NCBI RefSeq assembly: GCF_013694105.1
Contig: NZ_JACEFG010000001.1
Location: 558,001-622,000, forward strand
Reading direction: 5' to 3'
Length of the DNA: 64,000 nt
Source: Halobacillus locisalis
Lineage (GTDB): Bacteria > Bacillota > Bacilli > Bacillales > Halobacillaceae
Below, in pieces: positions 1 through 9,251 of the stretch. Within the stretch, counting starts at the first letter, position 1, and the number at the start of each line of letters is the position of its first letter. Position numbers and translations under genes: made by a program. The notes under the pieces are model-generated. The model worked only from the letters and a program-made list of their open reading frames with translations. It was not told where the DNA came from and did not search any database.

Positions 1-1269
1 AACCAAGATAAAAATGCTGTGCTCATTCAAGCTGAAAATAGTTATCAGCGAGCTTTTCACGAACTCACATACAATATGGAACTGCTACACGATAAAATCG
101 GGGCGTCTCTCGCAATGAATTCCCGTCAGCAATTATCCCCGCAACTTGCTGAAATATGGAAAGTCACATCTGAAGCCAATAGTGACGTTGGGCAATTACC
201 TTTGACCCTTATGCCTTTCAACAAAACGGAAGAGTTCTTATCACAAATTGGTGATTTTGCCTATCGTACAGCCGTGCGTGATTTGGAGAAAAAACCATTG
301 AGCGAAGATGAAGTCAAGAAGTTGGAAGAGCTACATGAGTATTCAAGAGAAATTAAGAATGAACTTCGTAAAGTTCAAAACGTTGTACTTAAAGACAACC
401 TTCGTTGGATGGATGTACAACTAGCTTTGGCAACGAATGATGAGGTAGGGGATAATACGATTGTGAACGGCTTCAAAACGGTTGAAAAAACCGTGGATGG
501 ATTTGAAACAACAGAGCTAGGGACAGGAACCGGTTCTTCTGGTCCAGATAAACAGTACAAGTTTATTACGGGTAATGAAATCTCTGAAAAGCAAGCCAAG
601 AAAATCGCAAGTCGATGGCTGGAAGATGTGGATCAATCCAAACTTACGATGACAAGCTCTGGTAAAGGAGCGGACGTTCCGACCATCACCGGTTCATTCC
701 AAGACGGCGAGAAAAACGGCTATATAGACTTAACGAAAAAAGGCGGTCATCCATTAACGGTGATGATCAGTCGTCCCGTTAAGGAATCGAAAATCAGTTT
801 GCATGAAGCTTCAAACGAGGCGAAGAAGTATGTGAAACAACTAGATGTCGAATCATTGGAGCTCGTCGAAAGTAGTCAATACGAAAAGATCGGAATCTTC
901 CGTTTTGTTCACACAAAAGATGATATTCGATATTATCCAGACGCTATGGTCGTGAAGGTGGCTTTAGATAATGGCGAAGTTCTAGGGCTATCCGCACGCG
1001 AATATTTCAATTTTCATAATAAGCGAGCGATCAACCCTCCAACACTATCCGAAGAGGAGGCGCGGTCTAGGGTTAATCCGCAGCTCGAGATTCAAGAACA
1101 TCGTTTAGCTGTCATTGAAAATGATATTAAAGAGGAAGTCCTATGCTATGAATTCCTCACGACGATGGAAGGAACGACCTATCGCATATTCATAAACGCA
1201 ACCAATGGAAATGAAGAGAAAGTAGAAACCATGAAGAAATCAGAAACGAAGTTCAATGAAGAAGTTTAA
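1..1269 (+). CDS. ypeB: Germination protein YpeB (5' end outside window)
   Basis: The reading frame is open from base 1, so the gene begins upstream and about 422 residues are visible; the GTG at 19 is internal. In Bacillus, YpeB is made in the forespore with the cortex-lytic enzyme SleB and is needed for SleB to reach and be held in the spore inner membrane or cortex. The visible N-terminus (AENSYQRAFHEL, LHDKIG) matches the region just after the family's membrane anchor, which is the part lost. The C-terminal half carries three PepSY-like repeats, roughly residues 190-260, 260-340 and 345-415 of the visible part. sleB should lie just upstream, outside the window. A hairpin with a short T run follows the stop. 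Identification is strong from the conserved N-terminal and PepSY blocks. Confidence 0.93.
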   Translation, partial: NQDKNAVLIQAENSYQRAFHELTYNMELLHDKIGASLAMNSRQQLSPQLAEIWKVTSEANSDVGQLPLTLMPFNKTEEFLSQIGDFAYRTAVRDLEKKPLSEDEVKKLEELHEYSREIKNELRKVQNVVLKDNLRWMDVQLALATNDEVGDNTIVNGFKTVEKTVDGFETTELGTGTGSSGPDKQYKFITGNEISEKQAKKIASRWLEDVDQSKLTMTSSGKGADVPTITGSFQDGEKNGYIDLTKKGGHPLTVMISRPVKESKISLHEASNEAKKYVKQLDVESLELVESSQYEKIGIFRFVHTKDDIRYYPDAMVVKVALDNGEVLGLSAREYFNFHNKRAINPPTLSEEEARSRVNPQLEIQEHRLAVIENDIKEEVLCYEFLTTMEGTTYRIFINATNGNEEKVETMKKSETKFNEEV

Positions 1270-1297
1270 AGGGTGTATAAGTGTGAAATCCAAAGAG

Positions 1298-1334
1298 CGA
1301 GCGGAGAGTCTTTGTGGCTTACCGCTCGTTTTAA
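1298..1334 (+). terminator. Probable terminator after ypeB
   Basis: A 7-bp GC-rich stem (CGAGCGG paired with CCGCTCG) with a 17-base loop is followed by TTTTAAAA. It lies 28 bases after the ypeB stop. The loop is large, so efficiency may be modest. Confidence 0.5.
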
Positions 1335-1380
1335 AATTATTGAACAACGTTCTACATATTCGGCTACTCTTGGGATAATT

Positions 1381-1414
1381 AAGTCCTTTTCACACATTGA
1401 AAAGGCTTTTTTCT
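1381..1414 (+). terminator. Rho-independent terminator between ypeB and motI
   Basis: CCTTTTC pairs with GAAAAGG and the stem is extended by AAG/CTT across one bulged base. It is followed by a six-base T run. It separates the ypeB transcript from the PilZ gene. Confidence 0.6.
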
Positions 1415-1555
1415 TTCTGTGGACATTATAGGTGATAATGGGTAAAAAGCCTCAACTTACTTTAGATTTAAATCTTTATACCTACTCTCTTCCATTTTTT
1501 AAGAAAGGATGAGATAATTATATGCATGAGAGAGCCGTGTTCAAGGGGGATAAAC

Positions 1556-2218
1556 ATGGAAATTATCAAAATTGGAATGCCTATAAATTTAGATGTGGAT
1601 CGTGGTCCAGAAGAAGAAGAGGATAAATACAAGTGCAAGCTTGTTGATTTCCAAGGTGAATACATATATATCGACTACCCTGTACACACCTCAACTGGTA
1701 AGACGGGCTTTTTTATGGAAGGTGCTCAGTTTCAAGCGAGTTTTGTTGGCGAAGATCAATCCGTATATTGGTTTGAAACAGAAGTGGTGGCACGCAAAAA
1801 GTTGAATATTCCGGTCATCGTTCTGACGTTTCCTGGTATGGAAAAACTTGAACGCATTCAGAGGAGAAGATACGTACGTGTAGAGACGTCCGTTGATGTT
1901 TCGATAATGGGGGAAGAAGGCTCGCATACCACGGTTACATCGGATATTAGTGGAGGCGGTGTAGCGGTTGTCCAGCCTAAAACTAGAGCACTCAAGGAGG
2001 GGGAGGGTTTAAATATGATGTTAATCCTTGGGATGAATTCTGGGGAGTATTATTATGTTGAGACGAGAGGAACTGTCATTCGAGTGATTCAACAAAAGAA
2101 CAGTAACCCGCCTAAAGTGTCAGTAGAATTCGATGATATATTAGATAAACATAGACAAAAAGTCATTCAGTTCTGTTTCGAGCAGCAGATGCATATGCGC
2201 AGGCGACGTTTACAATAG
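1556..2218 (+). CDS. motI: PilZ-domain cyclic-di-GMP flagellar brake (MotI/YpfA type)
   Basis: 220 residues, close to B. subtilis MotI (DgrA/YpfA), a c-di-GMP receptor that binds the stator protein MotA and stops flagellar rotation. An N-terminal YcgR-like domain (about 1-95) precedes a PilZ domain. The two nucleotide-binding signatures are visible: RxxxR at R104-R108 (RRYVR) and DxSxxG at D130-G135 (DISGGG), so c-di-GMP binding should be intact. The start is the ATG at 1556, seven bases after AAGGGGG; the longer in-frame ATG at 1526 has no ribosome site. It is monocistronic, followed by a 152-base gap before cmk. No motility genes are nearby apart from cheR at 19.3 kb. Confidence 0.9.
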   Translation: MEIIKIGMPINLDVDRGPEEEEDKYKCKLVDFQGEYIYIDYPVHTSTGKTGFFMEGAQFQASFVGEDQSVYWFETEVVARKKLNIPVIVLTFPGMEKLERIQRRRYVRVETSVDVSIMGEEGSHTTVTSDISGGGVAVVQPKTRALKEGEGLNMMLILGMNSGEYYYVETRGTVIRVIQQKNSNPPKVSVEFDDILDKHRQKVIQFCFEQQMHMRRRRLQ

Positions 2219-2370
2219 CAAAATAAGATGGATTTTTCATAAAATGTTATGTTATTCTTTACATTGATTACACCACGAAAACAGCATCAGACAGGCGATA
2301 GATCATGAAAATTTTTCGATCAATGGGATGCTTTTAATGTTAGTAATGGAAAGATGGAGGCAGGTTTTGT

Positions 2371-3051
2371 ATGAGCACAATGACAATTGCAATTGACGGT
2401 CCAGCGGCTGCAGGAAAGAGTACCGTCGCTAAAAAAGTAGCAGAAAAACTCTCTTTTATCTATGTGGATACTGGGGCTATGTACCGCGCATTAACTTGGA
2501 AAGCGCTCCAAGAGAAAATATCATTAGAGGATGAAAGTGCTCTAGAGCAGTTATTAAAACAGAGTGATTTAAAACTCGTTCAGTCCGATCAGGGTCAACG
2601 GGTGATGGTAAACGGACGCGACGTATCCGATGAAATTCGGACAAACGAAGTAACCAATCAAGTATCGATTGTCGCAAAGCACAAGCACGTTAGAGAAGAA
2701 ATGGTCAATCGTCAGCAACAATTAGTTAAGGAACAAGGCGTAGTCATGGATGGACGTGACATAGGTACGCATGTACTTCCAAATGCTGAGGTCAAAATCT
2801 TCATGATAGCTTCCGTCGAAGAACGTGCCGAACGGCGATACAAAGAAAATGTAGAAAAAGGCTTTTCGTCAGATCTAGAGCAGTTAAAAGAGGAAATCCG
2901 CAAGCGTGACGATCTCGATTCAAATCGTGAAACTTCCCCACTCTTAAAAGCGGAGGATGCCATTGAGTTGGATACTACTTCTTTATCAATCGATGAAGTC
3001 GTTGATCGGATCATCGACATCGTGAAGAAGACGGAAGAACAGGAGGATTGA
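2371..3051 (+). CDS. cmk: Cytidylate kinase
   Basis: 226 residues, usual for bacterial CMP kinase. It phosphorylates CMP and dCMP with ATP in pyrimidine salvage and recycling of RNA and lipid-derived CMP. The P-loop GPAAAGKST lies at residues 10-18, followed by VDTGAMYRA (substrate site), and [12 protein letters not shown] marks the CMP-binding DGRDIGT motif. A GGAGG lies upstream of the ATG at 2371, with an alternative ATG three codons in. The gene is followed at three bases by plsC, so the two are co-transcribed, as in B. subtilis where cmk precedes the S1-like gene. The preceding 152 bases hold no recognisable gene; ypfB, present in B. subtilis here, is not seen. Confidence 0.97.
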   Translation: MSTMTIAIDGPAAAGKSTVAKKVAEKLSFIYVDTGAMYRALTWKALQEKISLEDESALEQLLKQSDLKLVQSDQGQRVMVNGRDVSDEIRTNEVTNQVSIVAKHKHVREEMVNRQQQLVKEQGVVMDGRDIGTHVLPNAEVKIFMIASVEERAERRYKENVEKGFSSDLEQLKEEIRKRDDLDSNRETSPLLKAEDAIELDTTSLSIDEVVDRIIDIVKKTEEQED

Positions 3052-3054
3052 AGC

Positions 3055-3636
3055 ATGAATCTCTACAAACTTGGTAAGTTTCTTTGTACAGTCATTTTTT
3101 ATCCCTTGTACCGCATCAAGGTGGTCGGGAAAGAAAACATACCGAAAGAAGGTCCCGTGATCATTTGTTCCAACCACATTTCGAACTTCGATCCTCCCAT
3201 TGTCGGGATTACAAGCAGTCGAAACATCTACTTCATGGCAAAAGAAGAATTGTTTAAGAACCGCTTCATTGGGGGAATATTGAAAAGAGTTCATGCCTTT
3301 CCAATAAAACGAGGCATGCGCGACCGAAATGCACTCCGTAAAGGTCTTGGAGTATTGAAAGATCATCATGCACTAGGGTTATTCCCGGAAGGAACAAGGC
3401 AAAAGAATGGGGAAATCGGAAAAGGACTTGCTGGTGCAGGCTTTTTCGCGCTCCGCTCAAATGCTTATATCGTTCCGTGTGCCATTATCGGGCCGTATGA
3501 AAAGTTCAAACCTCTTAAAGTTGTTTATGGTGAACCGATCGATATGACGGAATATCGCGAGGAAAAAGCCTCTGCACAAGTTGTTACAGATCGGATTATG
3601 GAAGAAATCAGACAATTGCATAAAATTAATCAATAA
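3055..3636 (+). CDS. plsC: 1-acyl-sn-glycerol-3-phosphate acyltransferase
   Basis: 193 residues. It transfers an acyl chain to lysophosphatidic acid to make phosphatidic acid at the inner face of the membrane. The acyltransferase HX4D box is H41-I-S-N-F-D46, and the phosphate-binding block FPEGTR is at 110-115. The N-terminal 20 residues are hydrophobic and probably membrane-associated. AGGAGG sits inside the end of cmk, eight bases before the ATG, so translation is likely coupled to cmk. Confidence 0.95.
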   Translation: MNLYKLGKFLCTVIFYPLYRIKVVGKENIPKEGPVIICSNHISNFDPPIVGITSSRNIYFMAKEELFKNRFIGGILKRVHAFPIKRGMRDRNALRKGLGVLKDHHALGLFPEGTRQKNGEIGKGLAGAGFFALRSNAYIVPCAIIGPYEKFKPLKVVYGEPIDMTEYREEKASAQVVTDRIMEEIRQLHKINQ

Positions 3637-3737
3637 ACAGAGGTAATTACTTGACAAACGGCGCTAAATATTAGAAGTTAGACAAAAGGGCATTTCTGTA
3701 TTTCGGTTGTGTCGGAATTTGAAGGAGGTAGCTTGGT

Positions 3738-4880
3738 ATGGATGAAATGAATCAAGAAGTATCTGGAATGAAAGAATTCTCTGCAGGGGACATCGTGACT
3801 GGTAAAGTCGTGAAGATTGAAGAAAAACAGGTCCTCGTAGATGTTGGATATAAAGTGGAGGGTATTGTCCCTATAAGTGAATTATCCAGCCTTCATGTAG
3901 AAAAAGCATCTGATGCTGTCAGTGAAGGAGACGAGCTGACGCTGCAAGTTAAGAAAGTAGAAGATGACGAAATCGTACTATCCAAGCGTGCTGTGGATGC
4001 CGATAAAGCTTGGCAGGACTTGGAAGAGAAATTTGAAAGCGGTGAAATTTTCGAAGCCGAGGTAAAGGACGTTGTAAAAGGCGGACTTGTCGTGGATATC
4101 GGACTTCGTGGATTTATTCCTGCGTCCCTAGTCGAAACTTACTATGTTGAAGATTTTGAGGACTACAAAGGTAAGAGCCTTACCTTGAAAGTCGTTGAAC
4201 TGGATCGAGAACAGAACCGCGTTATTCTTTCTCATCGTGCTGTTGTTGAGCAAGAAGAATCTGCAAAAAAATATGACGTCCTTCAATCACTTGAAGACGG
4301 TCAAGAAATCGAAGGTACTGTTCAGCGTTTAACAGACTTCGGTGCGTTCGTAAACCTTGGAGGTATTGACGGTCTCGTACATATCTCCCAACTTTCTCAT
4401 CAACATGTTGAGAAAGCTTCAGATGTGGTGGAAGAAGGTCAAACGGTCAAAGTTAAAGTTCTGTCTGTTGATCGTGATAATGAAAGAATTTCCCTTTCAC
4501 TTAAAGCGACACAGCCTGGACCGTGGCACGATATTCAGAACAAAGTGAAAACAGGCGAAGTGTTAGAAGGAACGGTTCGCCGTTTAGTGAGCTTTGGTGC
4601 TTTCGTTGAAGTGCTTCCTGGAGTAGAAGGACTTGTACACATTTCACAAATTTCCAATCGTCACATCGGTACCCCTGATGAGGTATTGGAAGAAGGGCAA
4701 CAAGTAGAAGTGAAAGTGTTAGATGTAGACGAAAATGCTAAACGACTATCACTAAGCATGAAGGAACTTGAACGCGATGAAGAGCGTCAAGATATTCAGC
4801 AGTATGAGAAAGAGGATGACAATTCCGGATTTTCACTAAGTGATATGATTGGTGATAAATTAGACAAGTATAAAAAATAA
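3738..4880 (+). CDS. ypfD: S1-domain RNA-binding protein, ribosomal protein S1 homologue (YpfD)
   Basis: 380 residues with four S1 (OB-fold) repeats at roughly 15-85, 100-170, 187-258 and 272-345, ending in an acidic/lysine tail. The repeated signatures V(R/Q)RL(T/V)xFGAFV and GLVHISQ(L/I)S are visible in the third and fourth repeats. Firmicute versions are shorter than the six-repeat proteobacterial S1 and are generally not tightly ribosome-bound; the RNA-binding role is family knowledge and the precise job is unclear. The ATG is preceded by AAGGAGG with nine-base spacing. The gene follows a 101-base gap that contains TTGACA but no convincing -10 box. Confidence 0.92.
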   Translation: MDEMNQEVSGMKEFSAGDIVTGKVVKIEEKQVLVDVGYKVEGIVPISELSSLHVEKASDAVSEGDELTLQVKKVEDDEIVLSKRAVDADKAWQDLEEKFESGEIFEAEVKDVVKGGLVVDIGLRGFIPASLVETYYVEDFEDYKGKSLTLKVVELDREQNRVILSHRAVVEQEESAKKYDVLQSLEDGQEIEGTVQRLTDFGAFVNLGGIDGLVHISQLSHQHVEKASDVVEEGQTVKVKVLSVDRDNERISLSLKATQPGPWHDIQNKVKTGEVLEGTVRRLVSFGAFVEVLPGVEGLVHISQISNRHIGTPDEVLEEGQQVEVKVLDVDENAKRLSLSMKELERDEERQDIQQYEKEDDNSGFSLSDMIGDKLDKYKK

Positions 4881-4884
4881 TAAG

Positions 4885-5919
4885 ATGGTGATGGATGTGT
4901 CTAGATCTGAAAGGAAGATTGACCATATCCACCATGCGCTAGGTCACGAAAGAGAACACCATAATCATTTCGATGATATGGATATTGTTCACCAGAGTTT
5001 AGCTAACCTAGACTATCATTCTTTAAATATAGGTACAGAGGTAGGGGAACTTTCATTAAGTTCCCCTCTTTTTGTCAATGCTATGACTGGCGGTGGTGGA
5101 GCAAAAACAGAGGAGATTAATCGTGACATAGCTATTGCAGCAAAAGAAACGGGTATTGGAATGGCTGTCGGATCGCAAATGTCTGCTTTGAAAAACCCTG
5201 AGGAACGCAAAACATATGAAATTGTTCGTGAGATGAATCCTGAGGGTACCATTTTTGCAAATGTAGGTAGCGAAGCCAATGCGGAACAAGCTTTAGAAGC
5301 TATAAATATGTTGCAGGCAGATGCCTTACAAATACACATTAACACTTTACAGGAAATGATCATGCCTGAGGGGGACCGTAATTTCACGGAGCGGTTGAAG
5401 AATATCGAACAGATCGTAACGAAGTCTACTGTACCCGTTATTGTGAAAGAAGTCGGGTATGGGATATCGAAAGAGAGCGTCAGCACACTGAGAAGTATCG
5501 GAGTTCGTTATATTGATGTTGGAGGTCGTGGTGGAACTAATTTCTCTAAAGTAGAAAATCTGCGAAGAGAAAAACCACTTGCATCCTTTAACAATTGGGG
5601 AATCCCGACACCGATGTCGATCCTTGAACTAAGCCATCATTTCCCTGATATCCATTTGATTGGATCCGGCGGTGTACGTCATGGGCTTGATGGGGTGAAG
5701 TCTCTTATTCTTGGTGCCAAAGCCTTTGGGATGGCCGGGGGACTGCTGAAAGTTCTTATTGATGAAGGTAAGGACGCATTGGTTACAGAAATCGAGCATA
5801 TTCACCGTGAAGTGAAAATCGCAATGATGCTAATGAATGCTAGAGGAATCCCTGATTTCAGAAATAAAGCTTATGTATTATATGGGCGAACAAAAGAATG
5901 GGCGGACCAACGTCTTTAA
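4885..5919 (+). CDS. fni: Type 2 isopentenyl-diphosphate delta-isomerase (FMN-dependent)
   Basis: 344 residues. It interconverts IPP and DMAPP using FMN and NADPH, supplying DMAPP for the prenyl chains made by HepS/HepT at 15-18 kb. Typical blocks are visible: AMTGGGG near the N-terminus, VGSQMSAL, ANVGSEA, MPEGDRNF, VKEVGYG, DVGGRGGTNF, and a C-terminal FMN-phosphate site (GSGGVRHG, FGMAGGLL). It starts four bases after ypfD. ATG at 4885, ATG at 4891 and GTG at 4897 are all possible starts; the ribosome site overlaps this run, so the exact start is uncertain. A strong terminator follows. Confidence 0.95.
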   Translation: MVMDVSRSERKIDHIHHALGHEREHHNHFDDMDIVHQSLANLDYHSLNIGTEVGELSLSSPLFVNAMTGGGGAKTEEINRDIAIAAKETGIGMAVGSQMSALKNPEERKTYEIVREMNPEGTIFANVGSEANAEQALEAINMLQADALQIHINTLQEMIMPEGDRNFTERLKNIEQIVTKSTVPVIVKEVGYGISKESVSTLRSIGVRYIDVGGRGGTNFSKVENLRREKPLASFNNWGIPTPMSILELSHHFPDIHLIGSGGVRHGLDGVKSLILGAKAFGMAGGLLKVLIDEGKDALVTEIEHIHREVKIAMMLMNARGIPDFRNKAYVLYGRTKEWADQRL

Positions 5920-5924
5920 TATCG

Positions 5925-5964
5925 AAAAAGCTTATGACTACATGTAGTCATAAGCTTTTTTTGT
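5925..5964 (+). terminator. Terminator after fni
   Basis: A perfect 16-bp stem (5925-5940 with 5945-5960) around a CATG loop, ending in a run of T. It closes the ypfD-fni transcript. Confidence 0.9.
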
Positions 5965-6020
5965 GTGAAAGTTTAAAGTGCACTTGGGTTCGCCATAATA
6001 GTTGGGAGGGGGAGGTTAAT

Positions 6021-6608
6021 ATGGCCGCATCTTTTTATTGGTACGCATGGCTCATCGTGATTATTGTATTTTTCTATATTGAAAGTGACTCTCTTAAGAA
6101 ACGCGTTCTTTGCTTTACAGGAGTGGCCATGTGTTTATATTCCGTTGAAATGTTGAACCATAATTGGTTTCTGTTTTTTCATCCTTTATTTCTTTTTGTC
6201 TTCGGCTTGAATTTATGGGTGAAAGAGAAGAAAAGAATGGTGCAACACTTTTGGCCTTTTTTACTTAGTCTCGGCTACTCTGCTGCACAATTATTTCTTG
6301 TCGTTGCTCCACTATGGTTGCAATTCCCTTTTCTTTACCCGTTGTTCATTATAAGCATTTATTTGTTATTCAGTTTTGTACAAGATTTACTAAGTGTTCT
6401 CGGTTTATGGTTGATGATCAACGGCTTGGGAATGCTATGGTCAACCCTCGTTTTTTCTGTGTATGAGATGGAAGCAGTCGTCTCCATGAATGGAACTTTG
6501 CTTTTGGTGATGAAAGGTTTTCTTACCATACTTGTTCTTCACGCTATATTTCAGTTGAAACGATGGGTCAAAAGAAATTCATCTAGAAAAGGAGCTGCAC
6601 CGGTGTGA
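6021..6608 (+). CDS. yphA: YphA family membrane protein
   Basis: 195 residues, almost entirely hydrophobic, with five or six predicted membrane helices and a basic tail (RWVKRNSSRKGAA). It matches B. subtilis YphA in size, topology and position, directly before yphB. Function is unknown. The ATG at 6021 follows GGGAGGGGGAGG and gives a compact membrane protein; an upstream in-frame start at 5898 would run through the fni terminator and has no ribosome site. The stop overlaps the GTG start of yphB, indicating translational coupling. Confidence 0.8.
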   Translation: MAASFYWYAWLIVIIVFFYIESDSLKKRVLCFTGVAMCLYSVEMLNHNWFLFFHPLFLFVFGLNLWVKEKKRMVQHFWPFLLSLGYSAAQLFLVVAPLWLQFPFLYPLFIISIYLLFSFVQDLLSVLGLWLMINGLGMLWSTLVFSVYEMEAVVSMNGTLLLVMKGFLTILVLHAIFQLKRWVKRNSSRKGAAPV

Positions 6609-7477
6609 ATGAATACACGTATCCCATTTTATTCGGTATCTTGGTAGGGACAGCAATGCGGGTTTATATGCTGCGTACAGATTATCGTCAATATCCAACT
6701 TATCTACATGGAAAGATCATTCACTTGTCTTTAGGTTTCATCGCTGCATCTTTAGGCACAATTGCCATCCCTTCCATCATGGAGAAGGAATTCACTGCGG
6801 TGACATTTTTAACACTAGCTGCTTCTCAATTTAGAGAAGTAAGGAATATGGAAAGAAACACGTTAACAGAAATGGATGCTTTCGAGCTTGTTCCAAGAGG
6901 AAATACGTATATTGAGGGCATAGCTGTAGCGTTCGAAAGTCGAAATTACTTAGTGATTTTCACCTCATTCATTGTGACTCTATGTTATTTGGCTGTCAAC
7001 TTGTGGGTGGCAATTGGTGCGGCTATCGTTGCATTTATTATGTGTACGTTTTGGATGAGCGGGTCGAAGCTTTCGGACATCGTCACAGTTGAAGAGTCGA
7101 CTTTATCATTCGATGGAGCGGGGCTGTATGTCGACAATATTTACATTATGAACATCGGACTGCCTGAGCGCCAAGAAGAGATTTTGAAATACGGAATGGG
7201 CTTTATATTGACTCCTAAGTCCTTCAGCGTAAGGTCTACAATCGCGAACCTCGGTCAAAGACAGGCGATTTTGCACGATGTTTCCGTTTCTTTAGGTGTG
7301 TTTCGTGATTCGGGTACTCCGGCGCTTGTTCCATTAATCAAGCGCGACTTGAATGATGGGCGCATTGGTGTGTTCATATTACCTCAATTGCAGGATCCGC
7401 TTCGTGCAAAAGAAGTCATCTCGGCTGTTCCTGTTCTTGAAAATGCGATTCAAATGCCATCAAAAAAGATTGATTAG
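6605..7477 (+). CDS. yphB: YIEGIA-domain membrane protein (YphB family)
   Basis: 290 residues starting from a GTG that overlaps the yphA stop. Several membrane helices lie in the first 180 residues, and the diagnostic GNTYIEGIA sits near residue 100. The C-terminal 110 residues are soluble. B. subtilis YphB belongs to this family and, as I recall, is also called SeaA, a spore-envelope assembly factor. It is followed directly by a 61-residue partner gene. Confidence in the family is high; biochemical function is unknown. Confidence 0.85.
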   Translation: MNEYTYPILFGILVGTAMRVYMLRTDYRQYPTYLHGKIIHLSLGFIAASLGTIAIPSIMEKEFTAVTFLTLAASQFREVRNMERNTLTEMDAFELVPRGNTYIEGIAVAFESRNYLVIFTSFIVTLCYLAVNLWVAIGAAIVAFIMCTFWMSGSKLSDIVTVEESTLSFDGAGLYVDNIYIMNIGLPERQEEILKYGMGFILTPKSFSVRSTIANLGQRQAILHDVSVSLGVFRDSGTPALVPLIKRDLNDGRIGVFILPQLQDPLRAKEVISAVPVLENAIQMPSKKID

Positions 7478-7489
7478 GAGGCGGCGGCT

Positions 7490-7675
7490 ATGAAAATGGA
7501 GAAAGCGATCTTGGCGGCTGTTACGACAAAAACAAATAAAGTAGCGGGAAGTGCAGCTGTCTTCACTTGTGAGACGAAAGAAGAGATGGAAGCTGTGGCA
7601 GCGAATTTGGAGGCTATTCTTGATGGAATTGCCCATGCGCTCAGCGACCATTTGTACATCATCGTGAAGCACTAA
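7490..7675 (+). CDS. Small partner protein of the YIEGIA membrane protein
   Basis: 61 residues (MKMEKAILAAVTTK...), starting eight bases after TAGGAGG, which itself overlaps the yphB stop. It has an Ala-rich first half (GSAAVFTC) and an amphipathic second half. To my recollection, public annotation calls this family a capping complex subunit for YIEGIA; the tight gene pairing fits. No transmembrane segment is present, so it is probably a cytosolic or peripheral subunit. Function is not established. Confidence 0.75.
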   Translation: MKMEKAILAAVTTKTNKVAGSAAVFTCETKEEMEAVAANLEAILDGIAHALSDHLYIIVKH

Positions 7676-7704
7676 TTGTACATTGTAGATAAATTTGCTA
7701 AAAT
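7676..7704 (+). promoter_or_regulatory. Putative sigma-A promoter upstream of der
   Basis: TTGTAC (7676-7681), a 17-bp spacer and TAAAAT (7699-7704). Transcription would start near 7711, about 205 bases before der, and run straight into a terminator-like hairpin. Confidence 0.5.
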
Positions 7705-7710
7705 AATAGA

Positions 7711-7776
7711 GTTAATGGCTTTCTGCTGTTCTATCGGACTCAGGCTCAGCTGATCCCTAGGAGAGCAGTATTTTTT
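7711..7776 (+). ncRNA. Possible small RNA or attenuator leader before der
   Basis: Between the putative promoter at 7676-7704 and der lies CTGCTGTTCT, which pairs nine out of ten with AGGAGAGCAG and is followed by TATTTTTTT. This is either the terminator of the yphB operon, a 5' leader attenuator of der, or a short independent RNA of about 65 bases. Sequence alone cannot decide; the remaining 140 bases to der contain no ORF. Confidence 0.35.
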
Positions 7777-7916
7777 TGAGCGAATTGGCCGAAACTCACG
7801 CGGCTGAATAAGAGACTAAGAAGGATCGTGCTTAAGCAAAAGCCTTACAAACAGCTTTTCACACTGAATAGAACATGAAATAATGAAACCAGAATAGAAG
7901 AAAGGATGATCCTTTC

Positions 7917-9227
7917 ATGAGAAAATCAGTAGTAGCGATTGTCGGACGACCGAACGTTGGTAAATCAACCATCTTTAATCGGCTCGTCGGTGAAAGAATT
8001 TCCATTGTTGAAGATACACCAGGAGTGACAAGAGACCGAATATATGCAGAGGCCGAGTGGCTTACAACGAACTTTAACCTGATTGACACTGGAGGGATTG
8101 AACTCGGTGATGAACCGCTTCTCGTTCAAATGAGAGCACAAGCTCAAGTTGCGATTGATGAAGCAGACGTTATCGTGTTCATGGTAAACGGACGCGACGG
8201 CATCACAGGAGCCGATGAAGAAGTCGCAAACCTTTTATTCAGATCGAATAAACCAGTTGTCTTAGGTGTTAACAAAGTGGACAACCCTGAAATGAGAGAG
8301 AACATTTACGAATTTTATTCATTAGGATTCGGCGAACCCTTCCCTATTTCAGGTACACACGGTTTAGGTCTTGGGGATATGCTTGATGAAGTGATTAAGC
8401 ATTTTCCTGAAAGGGAACAGGAAATGGAAGATGATGAAACAATACGCTTTAGTTTGATTGGACGACCGAACGTCGGCAAATCTTCTTTAGTGAACAGCTT
8501 GCTTGGTCAGGAGCGTGTGATCGCTAGTGAAATACCTGGAACGACGCGCGATGCTATTGATACGCCGTTTACAAAAGACGATCAGGATTATGTCATTATC
8601 GATACAGCTGGTATGCGTAAGCGTGGAAAAGTGTACGAATCCACAGAACGATACAGCATTATGAGAGCCCTGAAAGCTATAGAACGATCCGACGTCGTTT
8701 TAACGCTTATAGATGCAGATACAGGTATTCAAGAGCAAGATAAGAAAATTGCTGGATATGCACATGAAGCCGGAAAAGCGGTTGTCATTGTCGTGAACAA
8801 GTGGGATACGATGGAAGTTGAAGAGAAAACGATGAAGGAATTCGAGGATAAGATCCGAGATAACTTCAGATTCTTGGATTACGCACCGATCGTTTATTTA
8901 TCTGCTAAAACGAAAAAGCGAATCCACACGTTATTACCGCGTGTACTTGAAGCTAGTGAAAACCATGCCAAACGTGTACAGACGAATGTTCTGAATGATG
9001 TGATCATGGATGCTTTAGCTATGAACCCTGCTCCATCGATAAAAGGACAGAAGTTGAAGATCTTCTATGCCTCTCAAGTATCTGTAAAGCCACCTACATT
9101 CGTGGTATTCGTAAACGAGCCTGAGTTGATGCACTTTACGTATGAACGTTTCCTTGAAAACCGTATTCGTGATGCATTCGGATTTGAAGGAACTCCAATT
9201 AAAATCTTCGCTAGAAGGCGGAGTTAA
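7917..9227 (+). CDS. der: Ribosome-assembly GTPase Der (EngA)
   Basis: 436 residues. Essential double-GTPase for 50S subunit maturation. Two Ras-like G domains are evident: GRPNVGKST near residue 9 with DTGG and NKVD, and a second GRPNVGKSS near 183 with DTAGM and NKWD. A C-terminal KH-like domain (about 355-436) follows. The ATG lies after AAGGATGAT. It is followed 24 bases later by gpsA, as in B. subtilis. Confidence 0.98.
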   Translation: MRKSVVAIVGRPNVGKSTIFNRLVGERISIVEDTPGVTRDRIYAEAEWLTTNFNLIDTGGIELGDEPLLVQMRAQAQVAIDEADVIVFMVNGRDGITGADEEVANLLFRSNKPVVLGVNKVDNPEMRENIYEFYSLGFGEPFPISGTHGLGLGDMLDEVIKHFPEREQEMEDDETIRFSLIGRPNVGKSSLVNSLLGQERVIASEIPGTTRDAIDTPFTKDDQDYVIIDTAGMRKRGKVYESTERYSIMRALKAIERSDVVLTLIDADTGIQEQDKKIAGYAHEAGKAVVIVVNKWDTMEVEEKTMKEFEDKIRDNFRFLDYAPIVYLSAKTKKRIHTLLPRVLEASENHAKRVQTNVLNDVIMDALAMNPAPSIKGQKLKIFYASQVSVKPPTFVVFVNEPELMHFTYERFLENRIRDAFGFEGTPIKIFARRRS

Positions 9228-9251
9228 AGTGACGGAAGGGAGCTAGATAAG

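Noticed and set aside
3651-3680. TTGACA as a promoter of ypfD
   Set aside because: A perfect -35 box is present but there is no TATAAT-like -10 at 16-18 bp. Left unassigned.
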